Shown here in pieces: positions 1 to 5,988 of a stretch of DNA of 8,977 bases (the first letter of the stretch is position 1; each line of letters begins with the position of its first letter). The translations under genes and the position numbers were made by a program. Under the pieces are notes generated by a model. It worked only from the letters and a program-made list of their open reading frames with translations. It was not told the origin of the DNA and ran no database searches. Where the stretch lies: assembly GCA_003501365.1 (NCBI GenBank), contig DNPP01000187.1:1-8977 (forward strand), in the 5' to 3' direction. This stretch comes from Bacillota bacterium. Lineage in GTDB: Bacteria > Bacillota > UBA4882 > UBA8346.

Positions 1-1311
1 CTTTTTGGATTAGCGGTAACATTAAACATCCATAGCCTTCCTGTAATCAAGAAAGATGATTCCAGAAGAATCGTTGATTTGGTTTTAGTGTTTCAACTTT
101 TCTTTCTCCCCCAAGACAAACGCGACACTTCAAACGTGATTGGTTCGAGCTATTACAAAAAAGATGATTTTAATGATATGATCTACTCTATATCAGGTAG
201 TAATCCAGATCCAATTGATGAAGCACAAATCAAAACAATTAAAGATGAAATCGTAAGGCTCGAAGAAGAACGTAAGATAACCCATAAAAGGCTGAAATTC
301 GCAAAAACTCACCCTGGAATTTCTGAAGTTGTAAATAAATCAAGCGATAGGGAATCTTTGCAGGCTAAGCATTCCGTTTTAGTAAGCATAACTACAAGTA
401 TATCCGAAATTCGAAAAGATAGAATACGAGAGATCAATAGAAAAGTAAAGTTAGAGCAATTGATTTCTGAGTTGAGATCTTTGAATCGTGACTTGTCTAC
501 AGGGAAAGTTATATGTGCTGATTGCGGTAGCAGTAGAGTCGTATTTAAGAATAACGATTATTCATTTGACGTAAGCAATCAGTCTGTTCGAAATAAAATT
601 TTAGAATCTATCAGTGAACAAATTAAAATGAAGGATGAAAATATTGAAGAATTAACCAGAAGCTTAAACTATGAACAAGACCAGCTAAAAAAAGAACTAG
701 AATCTACTCCAAAGAGTATCCAGACGATACTTCTGCACTCGGAAGAAATTTTATCGAATGATGAAATAGACATTAAGCTAACAGAAATTAACAATAGAGT
801 TGATGAGTTGAAACAAGAACTAGCAATGGCAAGAAAATTTCAATTGGATACCAAAACAACTAATAAAAGTATAATTTCCGATATTTTGACCGCAATGAAT
901 TCGATATATAAGGAGATGGACTCAACTGGTGGATTGATATTTGAAGAACTATTCACCACAAGAAATGAAACATATTCCGGTAGTGAAGAGCAAGAATTTT
1001 ATTTTGCAAAACTTATTGCCCTAAGCGAGACTCTGAATCTCGACTACCCAATAATTATTGATTCTTTCCGAGATGGAGAATTGTCATCAGGTAAAGAAAT
1101 TTTTATGATTAAGAAGTATCTAAGTCTTGGGAAACAAGTTATTCTATCGTCGACCCTTAAGCAAGAAGAATATACATCAAGAAGATATTCGGAATTCGTC
1201 GGCGTTAATGCAATAGATTATAGTACCAATAAATCAAGCCATATTTTAAACAAAGGGAATGTACCTCAATTTATGGATATTCTTAAGGGATTCAAAATTG
1301 AAATTGATTGA
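1..1311 (+). CDS. SMC/Rad50-like coiled-coil ATPase, C-terminal part (5' end outside window)
   Basis: The frame is open from the first base, so the N-terminus with the expected Walker A lies upstream; a TTG at position 79 is only an internal leucine codon. About 436 residues are visible. Two long charged helical stretches rich in E, K, L and I (roughly residues 80-160 and 220-285 of the visible part) flank a single CADCG knuckle, recalling the hairpin tip of SMC/Rad50-type proteins. Near the end, YSGSEEQEFYFAKLIAL fits an ABC signature loop, and YPIIIDSF fits a Walker B strand in which serine stands where the usual catalytic glutamate follows the aspartate. The strand LGKQVILSST then fits the post-Walker B core. 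ATPases of this build act in DNA repair or in anti-phage systems; which applies here cannot be told. The TGA is 45 bp before the membrane pentapeptide gene, so co-transcription is likely. Confident about an ATPase of the coiled-coil ABC type, not about its role. Confidence 0.75.
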   Translation, partial: LFGLAVTLNIHSLPVIKKDDSRRIVDLVLVFQLFFLPQDKRDTSNVIGSSYYKKDDFNDMIYSISGSNPDPIDEAQIKTIKDEIVRLEEERKITHKRLKFAKTHPGISEVVNKSSDRESLQAKHSVLVSITTSISEIRKDRIREINRKVKLEQLISELRSLNRDLSTGKVICADCGSSRVVFKNNDYSFDVSNQSVRNKILESISEQIKMKDENIEELTRSLNYEQDQLKKELESTPKSIQTILLHSEEILSNDEIDIKLTEINNRVDELKQELAMARKFQLDTKTTNKSIISDILTAMNSIYKEMDSTGGLIFEELFTTRNETYSGSEEQEFYFAKLIALSETLNLDYPIIIDSFRDGELSSGKEIFMIKKYLSLGKQVILSSTLKQEEYTSRRYSEFVGVNAIDYSTNKSSHILNKGNVPQFMDILKGFKIEID

Positions 1312-1356
1312 AATTGTAAAAAATGTTAATACTTATATCTCTAGAGGAGATTGAAA

Positions 1357-3015
1357 TTGAAAAAATATAAAAAATATATGATACTGCTATTTCAAATAAT
1401 ATTTTTTCTGGAGATTTTGTTTAACTTGTCTTCATATTGCTTTGCGCTAAAAGGAGTTCTTTCATCAACACCTAGCACTCCTCCAGTAAAACAAGAAGCA
1501 TTATACAAAAACCAGGAAATATTGGAACGAGAAAAAATAAATTTAGAAATAAAAAAACTTAAAAATGAAGTCAATTCAAATAATTATGTTTATTGGTTCC
1601 AGTTTGGCACTCTATTGGCAGCATTTATAGCTGCAGGTATTTCATTTTGGAGTGCTTCGAAATCGCAAAAATATCAAATTGAAAGTATTACAAAAAGTCA
1701 AATATCAGGACTCCTTAAGGAACTAGGGAGTGAACATCTTGCTGTTAAAACTGCATCAATTCAAGCTTTAAGTGAATATGAAGCTGCTACTTGCTTTTTA
1801 ATAAATATTTTAAAATTTGAAACCGAATCAAGAATAATTGCATCAACAATTACTGCATTACAACGTTTGTCGAGTAATTCCTTTCATTTGTTAATTGATG
1901 AAACCAAATATTTACATGAACAACATCTCATTATTGCAAGTAAATTGGTGAATTTAGGTATGCCAAAAAAAGAAGTGGAAGATATGATGTTAATAGATAA
2001 CAAAACATTCTCAGAGTGGATAAATACGAATAGATATAGAAGGATAACAGACTCTATATCTATTGAAATTTCTACCTTATGTAAAATAAATAATATAACT
2101 GAAGATGAAGCAAAATTATTAGAAAAGCCAAAAATAATTAATGATTGGAGAAATTTACAAATTTCACGTGATTCAATCCTTAATGTAATTGAAAGAGTAA
2201 TACAGGCTGAGTCTAAAAAAAGTAAATATCATGTTATTAAAAACGCTTATTTGCAAGGTATTATACTGGATGCTCTTGATTTATCTGGGTGGCGATTTGA
2301 GAATACAGATCTTCGCGATTCAAGTTTTAAAAATTCAAATTGTAATTCTTCAGTTTTTTACAAGATTGATGCTTCTAATGCTAACTTCTATGAAGCAAAA
2401 TTTAATAATGCGATATTCATTGAATCAAAACTAAACCGTACAAACTTTATTGCTTCTGATTTAACAAAGGTACAATTTAAAAATTGCAATGGTTCATCAA
2501 TAAAATTTTACGGAACATTACTACATAAAGCAAGTTTTTCAGAATCAAAATTGGTTGGAAGTTCTTTTGATAAAAACAGTAAATGTATGGGTTTAGTGAT
2601 GAAAAATTGCAAGCTGTATGGAAGTAATTTTATAGAATGTATATGTAAAAATTCAAAATTTTGGTTTTGCGGATTTGATGGTGTAAATTTTACTCAAGTT
2701 AAGGTAGATTATGCAAATTTTTTATATTCTACTTTTTCAGGGACAAAATTTATTCAAAGTAAATTTAATAATACTAAATTTAATAATACAACATTCGAGT
2801 CAATTCAACAGTTTAGAGACACTACTTTTAGAAATACTCAATGGAATCATGTAAAATTTATTAAAGAAACCCAAGAATTTCAAGCATATATTAATTGCCA
2901 ATTATATGAAAACAGAATATCAATTATAAACAAATTTTTCATGATAATAAAATCATTAACAAAAAAGACGAATGGGAAATTTAAACAACAGAAACCTACA
3001 CGACTTTTTAAATAA
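1357..3015 (+). CDS. Membrane-anchored HEAT-like/pentapeptide-repeat protein
   Basis: The start chosen is TTG 1357, seven bases after GAGGAG (1344-1349); an in-frame TTG at 1351 sits too close to that site. The product is 552 residues. The N-terminus MKKYKKYMILLFQIIFFLEI continues as a hydrophobic segment (signal anchor or signal peptide). A charged coiled-coil stretch (about 45-75) and a second membrane segment (about 85-105, WFQFGTLLAAFIAAGISFW) follow. Residues about 115-200 are helical and alanine/leucine-rich, resembling HEAT-type repeats (VKTASIQALSEYEAA). From about residue 300 to 510 runs a pentapeptide-repeat right-handed beta-helix of A(D/N)LXX type, for example LDLSGWRFENTDLRDSSF and SNANFYEAKFNNAIF. 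Both hydrophobic segments place most of the protein on one face of the membrane, probably the cytoplasm. It follows the ATPase gene closely and may be its partner. The codons are very AT-rich. Domain calls are firm, function unknown. Confidence 0.8.
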   Translation: MKKYKKYMILLFQIIFFLEILFNLSSYCFALKGVLSSTPSTPPVKQEALYKNQEILEREKINLEIKKLKNEVNSNNYVYWFQFGTLLAAFIAAGISFWSASKSQKYQIESITKSQISGLLKELGSEHLAVKTASIQALSEYEAATCFLINILKFETESRIIASTITALQRLSSNSFHLLIDETKYLHEQHLIIASKLVNLGMPKKEVEDMMLIDNKTFSEWINTNRYRRITDSISIEISTLCKINNITEDEAKLLEKPKIINDWRNLQISRDSILNVIERVIQAESKKSKYHVIKNAYLQGIILDALDLSGWRFENTDLRDSSFKNSNCNSSVFYKIDASNANFYEAKFNNAIFIESKLNRTNFIASDLTKVQFKNCNGSSIKFYGTLLHKASFSESKLVGSSFDKNSKCMGLVMKNCKLYGSNFIECICKNSKFWFCGFDGVNFTQVKVDYANFLYSTFSGTKFIQSKFNNTKFNNTTFESIQQFRDTTFRNTQWNHVKFIKETQEFQAYINCQLYENRISIINKFFMIIKSLTKKTNGKFKQQKPTRLFK

Positions 3016-3212
3016 GCTTTAAGTAAATCTTTAATACACAATTTTATAAAGTCAGATTTATCTTCCTTAAATCATAGTCGTAGTTAATTAAAATTTATGG
3101 CTCCCTATTAGTTTAACCTGGATTCTTACATTATAAGTATTAATATTTCACCCAAGAGATTTTTTTTATCATCCTCCATTGAATTTTCTCCCTAAAATAC
3201 CTCTGGCTTTGG
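3016..3212. other. AT-rich intergenic stretch, no gene seen
   Basis: No ORF with a ribosome-binding site is visible on either strand. The only possible terminator for the pentapeptide gene is a weak one: TAAATCT (3024-3030) can pair with AGATTTA (3054-3060) over a 23-nt loop, without a following T-run. The stretch ends where the 21-bp tandem array begins. Confidence 0.4.
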
Positions 3213-3359
3213 CACCGAACTTTTATCATCGAACTCCGAGCTTTATCCTCCTAGTCCGACTCTTTTAAACCTGAAGTCGAGTCTTTGAGAGCCGAAACCG
3301 ACTCTTTTAGTCTCGAGTCCGGCTCTATAAGTACCGAAGTCGATTCTTTCAGACCCGCC
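3213..3359. repeat. Degenerate 21-bp tandem repeat array, seven units
   Basis: The core C(T)CTTTT recurs with the aligned cytosine at 3220, 3241, 3262, 3283, 3304, 3325 and 3346, an exact 21-bp spacing. The unit is approximately CCGACTCTTTTAGACCCGAAG, with several substitutions per unit and no insertions or deletions. Because 21 is a multiple of three, the last five units read on the + strand as heptads (SFKPEVE, SLRAETD, SFSLESG, SISTEVD) ending at TAA 3366. A TAG at 3252 and the lack of a start argue against a gene. The minus strand is also open across part of the array. It lies between a convergent pair: the pentapeptide gene on the left and the XRE gene on the right. The units are too short and have no conserved repeat/unique spacer alternation, so it is not CRISPR. 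Confidence 0.8.
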
Positions 3360-3502
3360 AATTAATCATAACTTGACTTAAAAATATGGAGTTTACACAA
3401 AAGATTGACAGACCCTGGGAGAATAAAAATTACTTAACGGAACGATTCAGAGATTTACAGGAGAATTTCTAATCCTCCTCAGAAAAGCATCACAAAAGAA
3501 TC

Positions 3503-3523
3503 GGAGTGCTTTGGTCACACTCC
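3503..3523 (-). terminator. Possible terminator of the XRE repressor gene
   Basis: GGAGTG (3503-3508) and CACTCC (3518-3523) form a 6-bp stem with a 9-nt loop, about 28 bp beyond the XRE stop codon. Read on the minus strand the stem is followed by GATTCTTTTGTG, a weak T-tract. Structure is clear, function is inferred. Confidence 0.4.
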
Positions 3524-3550
3524 CATTCATTATTATATTCTTTATCCAAA

Positions 3551-3784
3551 CTACACCCTTTTCCGGTTCTCCGTCCTCCCCAATAAATAATCCGTGCTCA
3601 CATCAAAGAAATCGGCGATTTTAATCAAGGTATCAAAATCCGGCTCTCTAAGCCCCAGTTCATAGCGGTTAATATTCCGGTTATGGATATTAATGGCTTC
3701 AGCAAATTCCTTTTGTTTTAAATTTCTCTCTTCCCGCAGGTGTACCAATTTTTCCTTAAAAATATTATTTGCCGGTTTATCCAA
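3551..3784 (-). CDS. Small XRE-family (Cro/C1 HTH) repressor
   Basis: A 77-residue single-domain regulator if started at TTG 3784; in-frame TTG 3799 and GTG 3796/3793 would add up to five residues. I favour 3784 because GGTGGTGAT just upstream is the only good ribosome-binding site. The HTH_3 fold occupies about residues 10-65: LREERNLKQKEFAEAINIHN is helices 1-3 and INRYELGLREPDFDTLIKIA carries the recognition helix and the typical ELGxREP-type turn, followed by FFDVSTDYLLGRTE, the usual C-terminal signature of short XRE repressors. No ligand or dimerisation domain beyond the HTH is present. The gene is preceded by two inverted repeats, one embedded in a strong divergent promoter, so it probably represses that promoter and its own expression. 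This arrangement resembles phage or integrative-element immunity switches. Family assignment is firm; targets are inferred. Confidence 0.88.
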   Translation of the reverse strand: MDKPANNIFKEKLVHLREERNLKQKEFAEAINIHNRNINRYELGLREPDFDTLIKIADFFDVSTDYLLGRTENRKRV

Positions 3785-3818
3785 TTGAATCACCACCAAA
3801 ATTTATTTCTTAGAACGC

Positions 3819-3848
3819 TTGACAATCTCCATTATGGAGATTTATAAT
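3819..3848 (+). promoter_or_regulatory. Consensus sigma-A promoter, rightward
   Basis: TTGACA (3819-3824) and TATAAT (3843-3848) are separated by 18 bp, both hexamers matching the housekeeping consensus exactly. Transcription would start near 3855 and run right through the hairpin cluster toward the DUF6809-like gene at 4280. Operator 1 overlaps it. Confidence 0.75.
3824..3842. promoter_or_regulatory. Operator 1, perfect inverted repeat
   Basis: AATCTCCA-TTA-TGGAGATT is a perfect 8-3-8 inverted repeat. It fills most of the spacer between the -35 and -10 of the rightward promoter, where a bound dimer would block RNA polymerase. The best candidate ligand is the XRE protein encoded just to the left. 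Confidence 0.75.
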
Positions 3849-3868
3849 ACAATTAAAATAATCCCCAA
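3841..3868 (-). promoter_or_regulatory. Candidate leftward promoter of the XRE gene
   Basis: On the minus strand TTGGGG (3868-3863) and TATAAA (3846-3841) are 16 bp apart. This is a weak match placed back to back with the consensus rightward promoter and between the two operators, as expected for an autoregulated repressor. Confidence 0.35.
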
Positions 3869-3878
3869 TTTGGAGATT
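3860..3878. promoter_or_regulatory. Operator 2, near-perfect copy of operator 1
   Basis: AATCCCCA-ATT-TGGAGATT has the same 8-3-8 layout with one mismatch. Its centre is 36 bp from that of operator 1. It covers the presumed start region of the rightward transcript and the weak TTGGGG -35 candidate of the leftward XRE gene, so it could serve autoregulation or cooperative binding. Confidence 0.7.
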
Positions 3879-4000
3879 AATCAAAGTTTTTCGGCAATTT
3901 AAAGGGTTACATTCATCAGCCGCACCCTTATTGAGCCATACCCTAAAGGTAGCTTACTTAATTTATTTTATCAAACTTCAGGTTAAGGTACAAGTTAACG

Positions 4001-4216
4001 ATGGGCCGTTTCATCACCCAGGGCGTCGGATTCATAGAATCCGTAACCCCATGGGCTGACGTCAAAAATTATTCCAAATCCCATTTACATGGGCTCCATG
4101 ATGCTCCGAAGCACAACCGAGCCCTGAAGGGGCTTGAGATGGGTTTTAATATACCCAGCCCCATCGTTCACGGTGGGGTGGAGAAAAACCGCCCCAACAT
4201 TACCCGGACCAAATAA
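4001..4216 (+). CDS. Doubtful 71-residue ORF over a hairpin cluster
   Basis: An ATG at 4001 opens 71 codons ending at TAA 4214, with only a weak AAGG about 11 bases upstream. The product is basic, histidine- and asparagine-rich, and I recognise no domain. Four or five inverted repeats lie within the frame, which is unusual for a gene and suggests the DNA is conserved for structure and the frame is incidental. It lies between the XRE-controlled promoter and the DUF6809-like gene, so a small translated leader product is possible. Low confidence that it is a real protein. Confidence 0.2.
   Translation: MGRFITQGVGFIESVTPWADVKNYSKSHLHGLHDAPKHNRALKGLEMGFNIPSPIVHGGVEKNRPNITRTK
4027..4178 (+). repeat. 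Cluster of consecutive short hairpins
   Basis: Successive self-complementary elements are CGGATTC-ATA-GAATCCG (4027-4043), CCCAT-TTAC-ATGGG (4080-4093), AGCCC/GGGCT (4120-4134), GGGT/ACCC (about 4141-4156) and CCCCATCG-TTCA-CGGTGGGG (4159-4178, one G-T pair). The density is far above background. They may form a structured leader RNA downstream of the switch promoter, or a decayed repeat element. No known RNA family is recognised. Confidence 0.5.
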
Positions 4217-4279
4217 AAACAGGCAAATGAGGCATACCATCAACACTCACGCCTGCCACCTAAAAAAAGGAGGTTTCCC

Positions 4280-4588
4280 ATGCTCACCGACAAAGATCTA
4301 GGCATTCAAAAATACATCCTCGACCTGATCTGTGCGATCGATGATGAAATCGTCCCTGAAGACCCGGAATACCGGGAACTGGGGAAACCGGTGGATGAAT
4401 GGAAGCAACAACTCGCCGCCAAGTTGTCCCCGGAAGATGCTAAACTGTTGGAGAATTATGAAAGAAGCCGGGTCTCCCAAGTTTGTCGCCATGAAGAGAT
4501 TCTTTTCAACGAGGCGTTAATGGAAGGGATGATGTTCGGCTACTGGGTAGCGGCAATTAGTCAGGGAGTGGAGAAAATAAAAGTGTGA
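4280..4588 (+). CDS. Small DUF6809-like protein
   Basis: The ATG at 4280 follows AAAGGAGG (4266-4273) by six bases, one of the best ribosome-binding sites in the window. The 102-residue product is acidic and all-helical with no membrane segment: an N-terminal helix (YILDLICAIDDEIV), a DPEYRELG turn, an amphipathic middle (LSPEDAKLLENYERSR) and a C-terminal helix with FNEALMEGMMFGYWVAAIS. This is the architecture of the DUF6809 proteins, of which the gene at 5290 is a clearer member. The two also share an almost identical 3' end. The gene would be transcribed from the XRE-controlled promoter unless the hairpins between them stop transcription. The function of the family is unknown to me; its small size, paralogy and association with accessory DNA are all that can be said. 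Confidence 0.7.
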   Translation: MLTDKDLGIQKYILDLICAIDDEIVPEDPEYRELGKPVDEWKQQLAAKLSPEDAKLLENYERSRVSQVCRHEEILFNEALMEGMMFGYWVAAISQGVEKIKV

Positions 4589-4715
4589 ATTGTGTGAAGT
4601 TTAAAATTAAACCCGGAAAAATACTGTTCTCTATTGTATGGTATGTATGAGATCATCGATAATTGTTGCTAAAAAAATTGCCGTTTTATTCAAGCTAATG
4701 AACTGCCCTCCCATC
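4589..4715. other. Intergenic stretch without a visible gene
   Basis: AT-rich sequence after the first DUF6809-like gene. No ORF with a start signal and no convincing terminator hairpin are seen. It leads into the GC-rich hairpin group. Confidence 0.35.
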
Positions 4716-4719
4716 CCAA

Positions 4720-4812
4720 CCCTTCCCCAAGGAAGGGCTAAAAAGAAGAATACATCGGGGACACCCCGATACCCATGCAGCTTCGCGTCCCTCAGGACGC
4801 GCCGCATGCTGC
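4720..4812. repeat. Three GC-rich hairpins in a row
   Basis: CCCTTCC-CCAA-GGAAGGG (4720-4737), ATCGGGG-ACA-CCCCGAT (4754-4770) and CGCGTCC-CTCA-GGACGCG (4784-4801), the last enclosed by GCAGC (4777-4781) and GCTGC (4808-4812). All stems are perfect 7-bp helices. The block is much richer in GC than its flanks. It may be a REP/MITE-like element. An ORF crossing it (4638-4835) has no start signal. Confidence 0.5.
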
Positions 4813-4979
4813 ACTTGCGTAAAGATGAAACCTAGAAAAGCTCTTTTAATTTGCGGTAAACAGAAAATCTTTTATACAGGCGTAGACATATCAAGCATTT
4901 TCATCTGAAATGTTTCGCTATAAAATTTTTTGCGAGTATACCCAGAACCCGACAAACTTCTCCGACATTTAAGGCAAGG

Positions 4980-5235
4980 AAGCCGAGAAGCGCCACCCTT
5001 TTTCCCGGATGAAAAACGGTGGTCGCCATCGGAAGCCTAAACTAAATTGCCAGACGAAAGGCCAGGGATGGCGAAGACGTTCTAGAAGCCCTGGATGAAT
5101 GAGGGAGGTTTGGAACGCGTAGGTTCCAAGCGGCGGATTCAAAAGGTGCGCCGCCCCGCACCTTTTGTCCTGGAGGGGTCGCGTGCCCGGTGCACGCGTT
5201 GGGGGAGGCAGGAACAGCCTCCCATCGACCCTAAG
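4980..5235 (+). ncRNA. Putative large structured non-coding RNA
   Basis: At least five helices lie in nested or serial order. CCGA/TCGG (4983-4986, 5029-5032) encloses GCG/CGC, CCACC/GGTGG and TTTTTC/GAAAAA (4990-5026). CCAGGG pairs with CCCTGG (5062-5067, 5089-5094). TTGGAAC pairs with GTTCCAA (5110-5116, 5123-5129). CAAAAGGTGCG pairs with CGCACCTTTTG (5140-5150, 5157-5167). GGGTCG/CGACCC (5176-5181, 5226-5231) closes a junction holding GCGTGC/GCACGC and GGGAGGC/GCCTCCC. The loop CCGCC (5151-5155) can also pair with GGCGG (5132-5136), a possible pseudoknot. Loops on the + strand are rich in A and G (AGGAACA, CGAAAG), which favours that strand. A T-rich run follows at 5249-5260. No coding frame fits. 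Family not identified; boundaries are approximate and the 5' end may be near 4930. Confidence 0.6.
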
Positions 5236-5289
5236 TCAGTGCGATAATATTTTATTTTTTACATGAAAGATAGAAAGAAGGCATGTCCC

Positions 5290-5556
5290 ATGAAACCTAT
5301 CCTGGAAGAATTATATTACGGCCGCATACGTCCCTTCGAACGGATCGTTCATCAGGACCCCGACCATCCCTTAAACCGAAAAATATATGATCTCAAGTTA
5401 GCGTTGCAAGAGAAGCTTCCGGCGGAAGACGTTCAAGCAATGGAAGAGCTTGTTGACTTGTGTTGCGACTCGGGCGTGCAGGAATCCGCCGCTTCCTTTG
5501 AATATGGCGTTAAGTTCGGCGTGCTGATGATGATGAAGGTGCTGGGCGGGGAGTAG
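5290..5556 (+). CDS. DUF6809 family protein
   Basis: I start at ATG 5290, eight bases after AGAAAGAAGG, giving 88 residues; an ATG at 5263 would add nine residues without a ribosome-binding site. The opening MKPILEELYYGRIRPFERI and the closing helix FEYGVKFGVLMMMKVL are the recognisable ends of DUF6809 proteins, short all-helical proteins found repeatedly in Firmicutes genomes, with a LNRKIYDLKLALQEKLPAED middle. No catalytic motif or membrane segment is visible. It lies just downstream of the structured RNA region and converges on the HEPN gene. Immediately after its TAG, the DNA in the next frame still encodes GVEKIKV and a stop, exactly the C-terminus of the paralogue at 4280, so the end of one of them was shifted by a frameshift. 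The role is unknown. Confidence 0.8.
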   Translation: MKPILEELYYGRIRPFERIVHQDPDHPLNRKIYDLKLALQEKLPAEDVQAMEELVDLCCDSGVQESAASFEYGVKFGVLMMMKVLGGE

Positions 5557-5594
5557 AAAAAATAAAAGTGTGAAGAGAAAAATTGCTGAGGCTT

Positions 5595-5609
5595 GCTAAT
5601 TTTATTAGC
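5595..5609. terminator. Weak hairpin between convergent genes
   Basis: GCTAAT-TTT-ATTAGC lies between the DUF6809 gene and the HEPN gene and overlaps the HEPN stop codon. It is AT-rich with no clean T-run on either side, so termination is only possible. Confidence 0.25.
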
Positions 5610-5988
5610 GTTTATATTTCAATAACTCATGTAAAACCCGGCGTAATTCACCGCATATTTGCAAAGACTCTTCGGCATCAGCTTGGTCGGCTGATTCTCC
5701 CGGATATCGGAAAGAGATAGCGGCATTGCTTAAGAAACGGAGTTGTTGAATATTGAATAAGGATTGATTGTTTGCAGGAAGTAATTGAGTTAACGCTGTT
5801 AGATCATGTATTTTCGGCGGATTGATATTACTCTTTATCAAGAAAGCTTTCATTAGTTTTTCAATACATTGTTGGGCATGAAAACAGACCGCATCATAAT
5901 TAGCGCCGTCTTGAACGGTAGATTCTCTTTGGGCCGTCCGGTAATCGGCTTCCGCTTTAGCGATCCATTCTTTAATTACGCTGTTCAT
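5605..5988 (-). CDS. HEPN domain protein (toxin-like partner of MNT)
   Basis: A 127-residue all-helical protein from ATG 5988. The helix YDAVCFHAQQCIEKLMKAFL (31-50), the KIHDLTALTQLL segment (59-70) and FRYPGES (93-99) are the landmarks of the PF05168-type HEPN domain. HEPN proteins paired with minimal nucleotidyltransferases often act as RNases held in check by their partner, and the catalytic motif of the active group is R-X4-6-H. I do not find that motif: the nearest match is R116-X3-H120, so this copy may use another mechanism or be non-nucleolytic. Its start overlaps the 3' end of the nucleotidyltransferase gene by 17 bp, so the two are translationally coupled and almost certainly one module. 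Family is firm; toxicity is inferred. Confidence 0.88.
   Translation of the reverse strand: MNSVIKEWIAKAEADYRTAQRESTVQDGANYDAVCFHAQQCIEKLMKAFLIKSNINPPKIHDLTALTQLLPANNQSLFNIQQLRFLSNAAISFRYPGESADQADAEESLQICGELRRVLHELLKYKR

Noticed and set aside
2231..2434. 67-codon ORF inside the pentapeptide gene
   Set aside because: It is a shifted-frame shadow of the pentapeptide repeats.
3213..3359. CRISPR-like array
   Set aside because: The units are 21 bp, contiguous and diverged, with no unique spacers and no cas gene in view.
3386..3472. 28-codon ORF starting MEFTQKIDRPWENK
   Set aside because: No ribosome-binding site and no recognised family. It could be a gene relic, but nothing supports it.
4638..4835. 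65-codon ORF across the GC-rich hairpins
   Set aside because: No start signal, and the frame consists mainly of inverted-repeat DNA.
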